DNA of 64,000 bases from an uncultured Aquimarina sp. (GTDB lineage: Bacteria > Bacteroidota > Bacteroidia > Flavobacteriales > Flavobacteriaceae), in NCBI GenBank assembly GCA_947498775.1, contig CANMLL010000009.1, forward strand, positions 1-64,000, written 5' to 3'. Shown here piece after piece: positions 1-8,174 of the stretch (position 1 is the first letter of the stretch; the number at the start of each line of letters is the position of its first letter). The position numbers and the translations under genes were made by a program. The notes under the pieces were generated by a model that ran no database searches, was not told where the DNA came from, and saw nothing but the letters and a program-made list of their open reading frames with translations.

Positions 1-72
1 CCCCCAGACCCCCCTCTTTCAACATCATTAACATCTTATTTTTTAATTATTCTGTCCTATGAATAGGGGGAA

Positions 73-756
73 TTATATATCTTTCCAATGTACAAATGGC
101 CCTTGATTTATCTCAACTAAATTATCAGGAAACTGATTCGCTATTATTGAGTCTTCAATTCTTTCAATTTCTTTTTCGTATCCAATCATTTCGTACGTAA
201 CCATAGCGTCCATAGTGGAATCGAACGTGATATCCCTCATAGTAATACTAACATTATTCACTTCCCAGAAAAGAAATCGTTTATTAATCTTTTGTTGAGG
301 ATACACATTATTTACTTCCTTAATTATTGTATCTGACACACCATACCATAAGCTATATAATTCTGTAACTCTTTTAGATTTAGACAATCGAATACTATCA
401 TTTTCATCGAAATTTAATATATCTATATTATTAAATTGAACCTCCATTTTTCTTAATTTCCCAAATCCAAATTTTGGATTAATTTTTACTATTACCGGGA
501 AATCACCCTGTTCATCCGTAAAAGAAAAATCAAAACTCAAGGTGTCTCTTCTTGGATCTAATGATTTTTTAGATTTGTCAAATTGATAACTAGTCTTCAT
601 TTTCTTAATGAATTTATTTTTTGACTCATCACCAAATGCTATATCTTTAAATGGATCTTTATTCCTAGAACAACCGAAAATAAATAAGGAAACAAAAAGA
701 TAAAGAAAAAAGAATTCCCCAGATTGCCTTAGTTTATTTACTTTATAGAATCTCAT
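73..756 (-). CDS. Hypothetical lipoprotein
   Basis: 227 residues. The N-terminus has a basic stretch, a hydrophobic core (about residues 14-27) and a lipobox-like FIFGC at about residues 25-29, so an SPII lipoprotein exported to the envelope is likely. The mature part is rich in charged and aromatic residues and has no motif I recognise. Near the C-terminus a segment with VSITMRDITF alternates like a beta sheet. The start is the ATG in front of the basic N-region. It is the last of three minus-strand genes with gaps of about 70 bases, so co-transcription with the HEPN and LRR genes is possible but not shown. Function unknown. Confidence 0.6.
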   Translation of the reverse strand: MRFYKVNKLRQSGEFFFLYLFVSLFIFGCSRNKDPFKDIAFGDESKNKFIKKMKTSYQFDKSKKSLDPRRDTLSFDFSFTDEQGDFPVIVKINPKFGFGKLRKMEVQFNNIDILNFDENDSIRLSKSKRVTELYSLWYGVSDTIIKEVNNVYPQQKINKRFLFWEVNNVSITMRDITFDSTMDAMVTYEMIGYEKEIERIEDSIIANQFPDNLVEINQGPFVHWKDI

Positions 757-826
757 CGTTTATTTGAACTTATAACTATTTGTATATGGCTCGTTGTTAC
801 CGGCAGTTCTTGACTCAATATAAATT

Positions 827-1495
827 TTAGTTGAATTCTGTGAACTTTGATATTTGACCTTCGTATTTATTTTTAGTACTACCACCTTTTACTATCTTCT
901 CGTCTTGAACGACAGATCCAATTCGAATATGAATTGAAAATCCAACATCAGGTTTTTCCATAAATTCTTTTTTATTTTCTTTGCTCAGGATGAAGTTATT
1001 TTCATAAAGATGTGAATCCTTATTTTTAATTGCTCTGTTGTATGCTGACATAGATTCTCCTCCATTTTGTGAATTAGCAATAAATCTTTCCATAAAGTCA
1101 ATTGTATAATCTAATTCACCAATAAACTGATTTATGTAGAATCCCATAAAGATTGGTTTTTCAATTTTGTCGTAATATCTGATTTTAAATGCATTTTGTA
1201 ATATTTCTAAGAAAACAGGGTCAAATTCTACGGTCACGTCATTATTAACTTTAGATAGAAGTTTCTTGAGTGATTCAAATCTGTCTAAATGGTAATTATA
1301 TTTTTCCCTTTTTTTGAGATTAAATACAATTAGAGCTTTCAGATATTTTTCAACTGAAGTACTCGCAAGTGTTAGTCCTTGAATTATTAAATGGTTATTA
1401 AGTAAGAAACGAGCAGCAATATAATCGCGATAACCAAGGTCCATTAGCCAATGACCTTTATAAAGCTTTTCCGTCCATGAAATCGAATTATCCAT
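827..1495 (-). CDS. HEPN-domain-like protein
   Basis: 222 residues from the ATG at 1495, which precedes MDNSISWTEK; a start 12 codons upstream is open but adds only a hydrophobic non-conserved leader. The segment DYIAARFLLNNHLIIQGLTL followed by STSVEKYLKALIVF (about residues 25-60) matches the usual helix pattern of HEPN proteins: Tyr/Asp-rich entry helix, then a helix with conserved Ser, Glu and Lys. HEPN domains are often RNA-binding or RNase components of toxin-antitoxin or abortive-infection modules, typically next to a nucleotidyltransferase. No nucleotidyltransferase partner is seen here. The C-terminal 60 residues are unassigned. The HEPN call is from pattern only; the cellular role is unknown. 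Confidence 0.6.
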   Translation of the reverse strand: MDNSISWTEKLYKGHWLMDLGYRDYIAARFLLNNHLIIQGLTLASTSVEKYLKALIVFNLKKREKYNYHLDRFESLKKLLSKVNNDVTVEFDPVFLEILQNAFKIRYYDKIEKPIFMGFYINQFIGELDYTIDFMERFIANSQNGGESMSAYNRAIKNKDSHLYENNFILSKENKKEFMEKPDVGFSIHIRIGSVVQDEKIVKGGSTKNKYEGQISKFTEFN

Positions 1496-1559
1496 AATAT
1501 TTTTAATCAAAACTAAAATATAACTGCGCATTGATTTTACGTACTGTTATTTTATCGAT

Positions 1560-2810
1560 TTATTCAACTTTGTTTTTATTTTTCTTGATAAAGTGAAGGG
1601 TATTTCCATCTTTAATAATAGTGTCTTTATCAATGTTTTTTAACAGTTTTGCATTTATATCAAACCAGGGGCTTATGCTTACTAAACTATCAATTTTTAA
1701 CTTATTTGATTCACTAATATAATTTTTAGTTAGATATAGTTCCCTGAGTTTTTTACAATTTTGTATTGAGTTGGGAAGGTTAGTCAGCTTATTCTTTGTC
1801 AACATCAAATATTCTAACTTTTCTAAATTACCAATAGATGTGGGTATGCTTTCCAAAAGATTGTCTTCTGCGTAAATAGTCCTTAAATTTGTAAGGTTAC
1901 CAATTTCTTCGGGTAATTTGGATAGGTTATTTTCATTAACTAACATCAAGGTTAGAGAAGTCAGATCACAGAAAGATTCTGGAAGTATGGTCAAATTATT
2001 ATCGCTTAACCAAACATAAGTAAGATTTTTAAGATTACCTATATCTTCTGGCAAATACTCAATTTGATTACCTTCTATAATCAAATTCTCTAATTGATTT
2101 AACGAAGTAATCCAATCAGGTAAAGAACTGAGCTTATTTTTTCCTAAATTTAATATTTTTAAACTCCTAAAATCTTGTAACTCTTCTGGCACTTCAGTAT
2201 ATCCTAAATTAGATAAATCGAGCTCACTAATTTTTTGTTTTTCATCTTTATTGATATACAACAAATCTTTTCGAGGTAACTCTCCTATGGATATGTGATC
2301 TATTTTTTGATTACGATCGTTAAATGAAATTTTCAAGTTTCTTTTATAATAAAAGAAATATGTGTTCAATAGCTCTCCACTATCCCAATCTTCCGATTTA
2401 TCTATTTCATCAGATTTGCCAAAAAAAACCTCTATACTGTCTTTTGATATATTCTGATAAGGTATAAGTGAATTACCGTATAAAGAGAACGATTGTATTC
2501 TTCCATAATTCAGTGCATATTCAAACCCGTCACTATAACTAGCTCTACATTTATTGATTAACAATGAATCTAAATTTTTATTATCATCATCAATAATATT
2601 AAAGTTTTCATCTCTAATTCTTAATTTTTCTCTATCAAAAAACTTACTAATAGTATCTCCTATTTTAATATTATTTAGATACAGGTTAATTGGACTTAAA
2701 GTAGGTTTATATAGAACCTTAGGATTATTTTTTAATTCAAAATAATCTTTATTTTGATTACAAGAAATAAAAACTATCAATGTTAAAAGAACTAACCTAG
2801 TAAAATTCAT
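1560..2810 (-). CDS. Leucine-rich-repeat lipoprotein
   Basis: 416 residues from the ATG at 2810. The preceding nine codons are a weak alternative start. Signal peptide MNFTRLVLLTLIVFISC ends in a Cys typical of an SPII lipoprotein. Residues about 20-190 form an unassigned domain. From about residue 198 there are roughly eight 23-residue leucine-rich repeats of the type LxxLxxLxLxxNxLxxLPxxI, with motifs such as LKILNLGKNKLSSLP and LEYLMLTKNKLTNLP, which look like the bacterial LPX/small-ribosomal-inhibitor type LRR. A 50-residue tail follows. The likely role is protein-protein contact at the cell surface or periplasm; no enzyme domain is visible. Confidence 0.75.
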   Translation of the reverse strand: MNFTRLVLLTLIVFISCNQNKDYFELKNNPKVLYKPTLSPINLYLNNIKIGDTISKFFDREKLRIRDENFNIIDDDNKNLDSLLINKCRASYSDGFEYALNYGRIQSFSLYGNSLIPYQNISKDSIEVFFGKSDEIDKSEDWDSGELLNTYFFYYKRNLKISFNDRNQKIDHISIGELPRKDLLYINKDEKQKISELDLSNLGYTEVPEELQDFRSLKILNLGKNKLSSLPDWITSLNQLENLIIEGNQIEYLPEDIGNLKNLTYVWLSDNNLTILPESFCDLTSLTLMLVNENNLSKLPEEIGNLTNLRTIYAEDNLLESIPTSIGNLEKLEYLMLTKNKLTNLPNSIQNCKKLRELYLTKNYISESNKLKIDSLVSISPWFDINAKLLKNIDKDTIIKDGNTLHFIKKNKNKVE

Positions 2811-2917
2811 AAGTAAACTGTGTATCAGGATAAACAAAACTTTATAAAATTACAAATAATTGAAAAATAAATTTGACTTAGAACCTATCATATTTCTAAA
2901 CTCGATCCGAGAGTTTT

Positions 2918-3070
2918 TTATTGCAATAGTGTTTTTATCAAAAGTGAATTGATATAGTAGTTGCTTTTTCCCAACTTATGTTTATGAATCACTTTATCTT
3001 CAGCTAGTTTGTTTAAATATACCGAGGCGTTAACCCTACTTACATTCAAGTCCTCCATTAAAAATTCACC
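2918..3070 (-). pseudogene. Winged-helix fragment, Fic-like C-terminus
   Basis: A short minus-strand frame of about 46 codons begins at the ATG at 3058 and ends with TAA at 2918. It reads MEDLNVSRVNASVYLNKLAE, then DKVIHKHKLGKSNYYINSLL. This is the winged-helix signature (recognition helix with SRVxASxYLNKL, then a wing with KxGKSNYYIN) found at the C-terminus of Fic/DOC-family proteins in Bacteroidetes. An in-frame stop lies just upstream and no Fic catalytic motif (HPFxxGNGR) is seen nearby. I read it as the 3' remnant of a decayed gene. It is the only coding-like content of the 2838-3138 gap. Confidence 0.45.
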
Positions 3071-3138
3071 TTAATAAAAAATTTCTTGAAACCAACTATT
3101 CTCGAGGCACAGCCATCGGAGAATTATTTAGATTAAAA

Positions 3139-3720
3139 TCACCTATTTCTTACCGATAACCATTTTATCACACGATAATAGGTAGTTTTACCAATACCAA
3201 ATTCTTGACAAATCGCATCCATGTTTGATATAGGATTACTTTCTAGGTATTTTTTGATCTCGATAGTTTTTTGGATAGATTCGCTTTTGGGTTTGTTTGG
3301 TCTTCCTTGTTTTTCTTTGTTTTTATGATAGCGATTATTTTGAAGATCTTCTAGATTGAAAACTACGTCTTCATCTTGCAGAAGTTCCATCCCATTTTTG
3401 TTTTGTAGTACTCTAAAGGTTAATGAGGTGATCACATTGTTCTCAAACTCCTGATTGTAACTGTAAATAAAAAGGGAAACTCCATGTTTTTTATAGTCTT
3501 GTGCCAATACCTTACTCCCTATGAGCTCTAGAATATTCTTTTTGTTTTGACTTATAAAATTGGTAACCATAGCTTCTTTTACATCTTTTGCAATGGGCTT
3601 CAAATGTTTTTCATTATCCTTCCAGTTTTTTTGGGCTAGAAACTCAGCTATAGCGTCTATTTCTTCTCTTGTAGCTAGTCGTAGTTCGAAATTGTATGTA
3701 TAGTAAAAATTGTTTGTCAT
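3139..3720 (-). CDS. HTH protein with resolvase-like C-terminus
   Basis: 193 residues. Residues about 1-130 form an unassigned domain (many Asn/Lys, several short beta-like stretches). A basic linker KNKEKQGRPNKPKSES (about 133-148) with an AT-hook-like GRP precedes a C-terminal helix-turn-helix around MDAICQEFGIGKTTYYRVIK (about 169-188). The linker plus HTH resembles the C-terminal DNA-binding domain of Hin/resolvase recombinases, but the catalytic serine-recombinase domain is absent. It is probably a DNA-binding regulator of unknown target. Its neighbours (a gene fragment and a secreted protein) do not suggest a partner. Confidence 0.6.
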   Translation of the reverse strand: MTNNFYYTYNFELRLATREEIDAIAEFLAQKNWKDNEKHLKPIAKDVKEAMVTNFISQNKKNILELIGSKVLAQDYKKHGVSLFIYSYNQEFENNVITSLTFRVLQNKNGMELLQDEDVVFNLEDLQNNRYHKNKEKQGRPNKPKSESIQKTIEIKKYLESNPISNMDAICQEFGIGKTTYYRVIKWLSVRNR

Positions 3721-3865
3721 TGATTTGTGAGAATTTAATACGCATAAATATCTTAATAATAAATGTTGGGTGCAAATTTAAGGGAAACCATAAATTGTTC
3801 TTCAATTGCTAGTAGGTAAAGATCGTTCATTTGAACTTTAATATATCTAGACTCTTACTGTATTT

Positions 3866-4408
3866 TTAATTACAATCAGACTGTATGCTCTTATTTTTCC
3901 ACTGGATCCAATATTCTTGTAATCCTTCAGGTGTTTTCTTTAATTTGCTTACATCAAGTTTTTGTCCATTCATCAAAACGTTATCTAATTCGGCCATCCT
4001 TGATGTCAAAGCTGGTTTATGATTCCACCCTCCAACATGATCAAATGATGTAAACGCATCACATTTTTTACTAACCGAAAGGAATGGTATCATTAGTTTA
4101 TAGGTAACAAAGCCAGATCCCATACCTTTTGTAGACATCGCGATTTGAGGAAGATCTACTTTTGAATATATTCCTTTTTTATAAAGCCATTTTAACTTAT
4201 CGCCAACCTTACCAGACATTTTATTTGAAAACTGATGAGCTACATCAGAACGATTTACAAATTCAGGTCCGATATACGTGCCAGTACATCCGTTTTTTGA
4301 GCACTTAATTTTAGAGCTGGTTTTATCCTGTAGAACATCGGTATCACTTGAATTGCCAAATGAAAAGAATATAGAAGCAAGTATTAAAAATTTACCTAAG
4401 TGTTTCAT
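3866..4408 (-). CDS. Hypothetical exported protein
   Basis: 180 residues. The N-terminus MKHLGKFLILASIFFSFGNS looks like an SPI signal peptide with cleavage near residue 20. The mature protein has four Cys: two early (CSKNGC, about 35-40), one near 116 (KKCDAF) and one near the C-terminus (SDCN), which could form two disulfides in the periplasm. A central segment with GMGSGFVTYKL is the most conserved-looking part. I recognise no family. It is separated from both minus-strand neighbours by 80 bases or more and is probably a single gene. Confidence 0.55.
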   Translation of the reverse strand: MKHLGKFLILASIFFSFGNSSDTDVLQDKTSSKIKCSKNGCTGTYIGPEFVNRSDVAHQFSNKMSGKVGDKLKWLYKKGIYSKVDLPQIAMSTKGMGSGFVTYKLMIPFLSVSKKCDAFTSFDHVGGWNHKPALTSRMAELDNVLMNGQKLDVSKLKKTPEGLQEYWIQWKNKSIQSDCN

Positions 4409-4490
4409 AATATCGGTCTATTGGACTTTATTCTTTTTAACCTCTTTACGTTTTTTATACTACATTTTTTGCCTTACATCAGAATTGGTA

Positions 4491-5393
4491 TTATAAAGGC
4501 TTCCATCTCAAATTATCAAAATAAATCCCTTGATCACCATTTTCTCCATCGTATTGAGTTCCTCTTCCTCCTCTAAAATTTTGAAAATAAAATGTATCGA
4601 TATGACGAAAACTAGCAGTTTCATTACCGGACCAACGGATGTCATTTTTTTCCCAAACCGTTATAAATGTCCTGCCATAGTTAGTGCTAATTTCCATTTT
4701 TCCATAACCATCAGCTCGGTTACCTGCGGTATTTGATTTTATTTTTAATCGTATCGTGTATCTCTTTCTTGCCTCTAATAGAAACCTATGGTCAATAAAA
4801 TCATTACCATACTGACCCGTCATATCCTGATAATAAATGTACGGACAAAGATAGTGATTCTCATTTTGTTGGTCCCAAATAACTCTAAAACTGCCCCCTC
4901 TCATCGCTTCAATCGCTGCAGTATTACCACCAGTAACCCCTTCACCAACTGCAAATCCAAAACCAACCTTTCCACCACCTGCAAAGGAAAAATTCGACTG
5001 AAAGATTACATCAAATTCTAGCTGATAACCATCTCTCTCTGGAACATCAATACGGCAACGTAAACCATCGTCAAAAGGATCAGAATTATTATTGCTAAGA
5101 TGATGATTTTGAGGTAAAATGACTTTCAGCTTGTCATTTTGTATGGATGTATATCCGTTATCCCAACCAGAAAGCTGATTTCTAAAGATTACTTCTGCAT
5201 TATTTTCATTTAAAATATCCTGGTTCGCAAGATCAAACAAAATTGTGTTTGTACTTCGTTTGGCTTTGACTATTTTTAAACCTGTACTACTTTCATTTAT
5301 AAATTCTTGTTCTAACTTTATGTCGGTTTCTTGACAACTGAAAAATAATATACTAACTGATGCGATCAAGACATAAATTATGTGATTTTTCAT
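4491..5393 (-). CDS. PL14-like polysaccharide lyase lipoprotein
   Basis: 300 residues. Signal peptide with lipobox LFFSC (Cys 20). From about residue 75 the chain reads as a beta jelly roll: WDNGYTSIQNDKLKVILP, YQLEFDVIFQ, GGGKVGFGFAVG, a GGSFRVIWD strand, then YGKMEISTNYGRTFITVW and a C-terminal HIDTFYFQNFRGGRG. This order (convex strand, GGK-G loop, GGxxRxxW, then F-F-GG near the end) resembles the polysaccharide lyase 14 / alginate-lyase-like fold. Substrate cannot be read; uronic-acid-containing algal polysaccharide is a reasonable inference for a marine flavobacterium. It is divergent from the gene at 5597, with a 30-bp palindrome between them. No SusC/SusD pair or other CAZyme is adjacent. 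Confidence 0.6.
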   Translation of the reverse strand: MKNHIIYVLIASVSILFFSCQETDIKLEQEFINESSTGLKIVKAKRSTNTILFDLANQDILNENNAEVIFRNQLSGWDNGYTSIQNDKLKVILPQNHHLSNNNSDPFDDGLRCRIDVPERDGYQLEFDVIFQSNFSFAGGGKVGFGFAVGEGVTGGNTAAIEAMRGGSFRVIWDQQNENHYLCPYIYYQDMTGQYGNDFIDHRFLLEARKRYTIRLKIKSNTAGNRADGYGKMEISTNYGRTFITVWEKNDIRWSGNETASFRHIDTFYFQNFRGGRGTQYDGENGDQGIYFDNLRWKPL

Positions 5394-5500
5394 GCGTTTT
5401 TTCTTAAAAATATAAATTTGTTTTGACTATCGTTTAGTCTTCATTGATTTTCTTTAATCAGCCCAGATATTACTATCATAAGTTAATTTTTTTACATAAA

Positions 5501-5530
5501 TTATATTTATGATTATCATCATAAATATAA
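5501..5530. promoter_or_regulatory. 13-bp inverted repeat between divergent genes
   Basis: TTATATTTATGAT at 5501-5513 and its exact complement ATCATAAATATAA at 5518-5530 are separated by four bases. The palindrome lies in the 203-base gap between the divergent PL14-like gene (minus) and DUF3298-like gene (plus), which is where a shared operator would be expected. There is no GC-rich stem or T tract, so a terminator is less likely. Confidence 0.4.
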
Positions 5531-5596
5531 ATAAAAATATATGATAAAAATTTCAGATTTTTGCAGCATCAAATAAACCTTTAAAAATCTGAGCAA

Positions 5597-6454
5597 ATGA
5601 AAAATAGCATAATATTTTTAGCCTGTTTAGTTCTAATGTCTTGTAAAAATGAAAAGACAAACCAGAAAGAAACCTCCCCCGACGAGATAAAAAAGATACA
5701 GCCTTCTACGGCTATTGAGCAAAAAAAAAATAGCAAAAAAATAAACCAGACGATCAAAAGAGAACGTTTATTATCAGAAAAAGATGATAAACTAAATTTG
5801 GAAAACCTCATAGAAACCAAAACATTCTTTAAAAAGGAAGATCCTTATGTTTTGAATTATAAATACCCTTATCTAAATGAGAATAGTAAGCCCTCTTATA
5901 AAGTTTTTAATGAGCACATACAAAACAATTATCTAAAAACAGAAACATCTGTTAATGAGGTTCTTACAAGTAACAGCTTGTCTTGTGATTCATCGGTAAT
6001 TGATGTACATCGTTATAAACGAATTATTGATTATAAAATATATAGCAAAGAAAATCACTTGATCAGTATTTTACTGTACAAAGCGAATCATTATACAGAT
6101 GAAGACCATTCTTCCTATATGTTTAAGTGCTTGAACTTTGATTTGGATACTTCTGTTTTTCTTCATTATAACAACTTGTTTAAAGAAAATTCTGAAACAG
6201 AAATGTTATCACTGATCAATCAAAAGCTAGTAAATAAGATTGAGAAGAAAAATACATATAAAGATTGTTGGGAATTGTCTAAAGATAATTTTGAAATAAA
6301 TAAAGATAACTTTGTGATTACAGACAGTATGATCAAGTTCTATTTTGATGACTGTATAATTTGTCCATCCTATACAGGACGATATGCAGTAGAAATTCTA
6401 CTTGACGAAATTGCCCACCTATTAAGTTATGATCGTAAAGAGTTAGTATTATAA
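5597..6454 (+). CDS. DUF3298 (RsiV-like) lipoprotein
   Basis: 285 residues. Lipoprotein signal MKNSIIFLACLVLMSC, then a Lys/Glu-rich linker to about residue 70. From about residue 85 there is a DUF4163/DUF3298-type region: YPYLNENSKP..FNEHIQNNYL, then DYKIYSKENHLISILLYKAN, the domain heart with LNFDLDTSVFLHYNNLF, and a C-terminal SYTGRYAVEILLDEIAHLLS. This arrangement is known from the RsiV anti-sigma factor extracellular domain and many unlinked lipoproteins. Here it is membrane-anchored by lipid only, so an anti-sigma role is not supported. The next gene starts 19-43 bases downstream, which suggests an operon of two. Confidence 0.65.
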   Translation: MKNSIIFLACLVLMSCKNEKTNQKETSPDEIKKIQPSTAIEQKKNSKKINQTIKRERLLSEKDDKLNLENLIETKTFFKKEDPYVLNYKYPYLNENSKPSYKVFNEHIQNNYLKTETSVNEVLTSNSLSCDSSVIDVHRYKRIIDYKIYSKENHLISILLYKANHYTDEDHSSYMFKCLNFDLDTSVFLHYNNLFKENSETEMLSLINQKLVNKIEKKNTYKDCWELSKDNFEINKDNFVITDSMIKFYFDDCIICPSYTGRYAVEILLDEIAHLLSYDRKELVL

Positions 6455-6497
6455 AACTTAACAAATAGACATAATGTTTAATCCATATAGAAGTATC

Positions 6498-7286
6498 ATG
6501 AAAAAATTAAAATATAGTATCCTCTCTTTACTTTTTATAAGTATATCTTTTGAAGGAATAGCAAACGAAATAAACGAACCTGTAAAGTTATTATTATCCG
6601 ACTTTATCCAAAAGACAAATGCATTGGGTACAGAGACTACAAAAGAGGATATACTCGATCTTTATAGCAATCAATATAGCGGTAATACAACCTATGTTAA
6701 ATTATCTGGGGCGATTATCAAAAAACAATATACAAAAAAGGATATTGCATCTCAATTGAATGAGATCATAAGCGAAACCGACTATGATTTCAAAATATCA
6801 CTAGGTGAGGTGATTTATATCAATCAAAAAGAGAAAGCGGGGACTATTGCTGCCCTAATTAATTTTGAATCCTTTATTGATAATAAAATTGCCGAAAAAG
6901 GAACCATGCTCATGAATATTGTAGGGGTTGTCTCAGAAAATGGTTGGCAAATTATTCAAAAAAGTATGATTAGAGTATCCGAAACAAAAGATATAGGCGA
7001 TTGTGTATGTCATATTTATGATAAAGGAGATACAAGATTTGTAGTTCAGTTGCACTATCCCTCTGGAGTAGAATACGCCCATCAATTCGAGTCCTTTCAG
7101 ATTACAACAAAGAATGACAACAGAATTATTAAATCCAGCACAAAACAATTCTTATGGAATAAAAGTAATAATGAACTGACCTATGATAAACAAATAATAG
7201 GGACACCCAAAAGCGCTAAGAGCGCAATACAATTATTGTTACAAAACACCTATCGCGAACCTTGTGCAGACATTCGGTTTTACTAA
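6498..7286 (+). CDS. Hypothetical exported protein, SnoaL/NTF2-like
   Basis: 262 residues from the ATG at 6498 (MKKLKYSILSLLFISISFEG, a signal peptide with likely cleavage after GIA near residue 23); the in-frame ATG at 6474 would put a non-signal leader in front. Residues about 30-165 (DILDLYSNQYSGNTTYVK, then EKAGTIAALINFESF, ENGWQIIQKSMIRV) look like the cone-shaped fold of SnoaL/NTF2 proteins often seen in exported proteins of Bacteroidetes. Residues 170-262 contain three Cys (CVC, and PCAD at the end). It follows the DUF3298 gene closely and ends before a bidirectional terminator at 7352-7390. Function unknown. Confidence 0.55.
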   Translation: MKKLKYSILSLLFISISFEGIANEINEPVKLLLSDFIQKTNALGTETTKEDILDLYSNQYSGNTTYVKLSGAIIKKQYTKKDIASQLNEIISETDYDFKISLGEVIYINQKEKAGTIAALINFESFIDNKIAEKGTMLMNIVGVVSENGWQIIQKSMIRVSETKDIGDCVCHIYDKGDTRFVVQLHYPSGVEYAHQFESFQITTKNDNRIIKSSTKQFLWNKSNNELTYDKQIIGTPKSAKSAIQLLLQNTYREPCADIRFY

Positions 7287-7351
7287 AATGTTGGTGATTT
7301 ATCATAAAAGTCACACAACAGTAACAAGAATTTATCTAACAGGTAAAGCTT

Positions 7352-7390
7352 AAAAACCATGTTTGTAGTTTTAATATAAACATGGTTTTT
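7352..7390. terminator. Bidirectional terminator
   Basis: AAAAACCATGTTT (7352-7364) pairs exactly with AAACATGGTTTTT (7378-7390) around a 13-base loop. The A and T runs at the two ends let it work for both the plus-strand gene ending at 7286 and the minus-strand gene ending at 7394. Confidence 0.75.
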
Positions 7391-7393
7391 GAT

Positions 7394-7771
7394 TTAAACC
7401 AACTTAATATCCTCCTTAAACAACATATGGATATACTCTGCATGGATCTCTGCATGATGTTTATGCTCCAGACAGTGAAAGAGTAAGTGAATCAACCCAT
7501 AGTCACCCATAGTATCTCGATATTCGTGTTGTTCTTTGTTCTTCACCCACAAGATAAAACAACATAAATGGCCAATTTCTCCTAATTTCTCAGGATCCTT
7601 CAGGCACTTTTTAAATTCGTCTAATTCCATTAGGGCATACTCGTTATACTTTCGTTTACAAAAGTTATAATCGAAAGTGTGCTTATATAATTGCAGTTTC
7701 CTATTTTGTATTTCATAATTAATACCACTCATAACATAAAAATCATTTGCATTAGGTATTTCTATTATCAT
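7394..7771 (-). CDS. Hypothetical cytosolic protein
   Basis: 125 residues, no signal peptide or membrane helix. It is rich in His, Cys, Tyr and acidic residues, with a C-terminal HLLFHCLEHKHHAEIHAEYI that could bind metal, and ends ten residues later. No family recognised. The frame remains open for about 22 codons upstream of the ATG (7771) without another ATG. The mirror-image promoter at 7906-7934 lies about 130 bases upstream and points at this gene, so it is probably under the GGAATAATTCC operator. Confidence 0.5.
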   Translation of the reverse strand: MIIEIPNANDFYVMSGINYEIQNRKLQLYKHTFDYNFCKRKYNEYALMELDEFKKCLKDPEKLGEIGHLCCFILWVKNKEQHEYRDTMGDYGLIHLLFHCLEHKHHAEIHAEYIHMLFKEDIKLV

Positions 7772-7887
7772 AGGTGTACGATTTGGTTCATGTAGTATTT
7801 TACAAAACGCATGCCATGACTTTAAAAAAATAACTTAATAAAAGGTGAAAAAGTCTTAAAATCCTTAGAGAACAATTGTTGTGATTA

Positions 7888-7935
7888 ATTGGAATAATTC
7901 CACAACAAAGATACAAAATTTGGAATAATTCCAAT
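7888..7935. promoter_or_regulatory. Twin GGAATAATTCC operator
   Basis: The near-palindrome GGAATAATTCC occurs at 7891-7901 and 7922-7932, 31 bases apart (about three helical turns). The flanking ATT and AAT make the whole pair roughly an inverted repeat. The second copy covers the -33 elements of both divergent promoters; the first lies at the expected start site of the leftward one. This is a layout expected of a repressor-bound control region. Regulator unknown. Confidence 0.55.
7906..7934 (-). promoter_or_regulatory. Leftward promoter (TTG-N18-TATCTTTG)
   Basis: Reading the minus strand, TTG (7934-7932), 18 bases, then TATCTTTG (7913-7906) match the Bacteroidetes -33 and -7 (TANNTTTG) elements. 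Transcription would start near 7899 and run into the gene at 7394-7771. Confidence 0.6.
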
Positions 7936-7948
7936 TACTCTATCTTTG
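7920..7948 (+). promoter_or_regulatory. Rightward promoter (TTG-N18-TATCTTTG)
   Basis: On the plus strand TTG (7920-7922), 18 bases, then TATCTTTG (7941-7948) match the same consensus with identical spacing to the leftward promoter. The predicted start is near 7955. The first plausible gene downstream is the 51-codon frame at 8175. Confidence 0.6.
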
Positions 7949-8174
7949 TTTTTATTCTAATTTCCTCACAAAAATCCTTAAAACAAGTTGGTTTTTAGCT
8001 ATTTACACCATAATTCACAGGATTATTGTTAATAAAACCTGATAAGTTTATTTTCAAAAAAAAAGATGGTCAATTACATTTACTGTAGAATTTGATGCAT
8101 TCTGGTATGTTTTTTGGGGAAAGAACATCTAGAATGAAGAAAATGGGAAAACAAGTCAAATCAAATCATGTATT

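Noticed and set aside
7891..7932. Fur or Zur box
   Set aside because: GGAATAATTCC lacks the GATAATGAT-type pattern and no metal-related gene adjoins.
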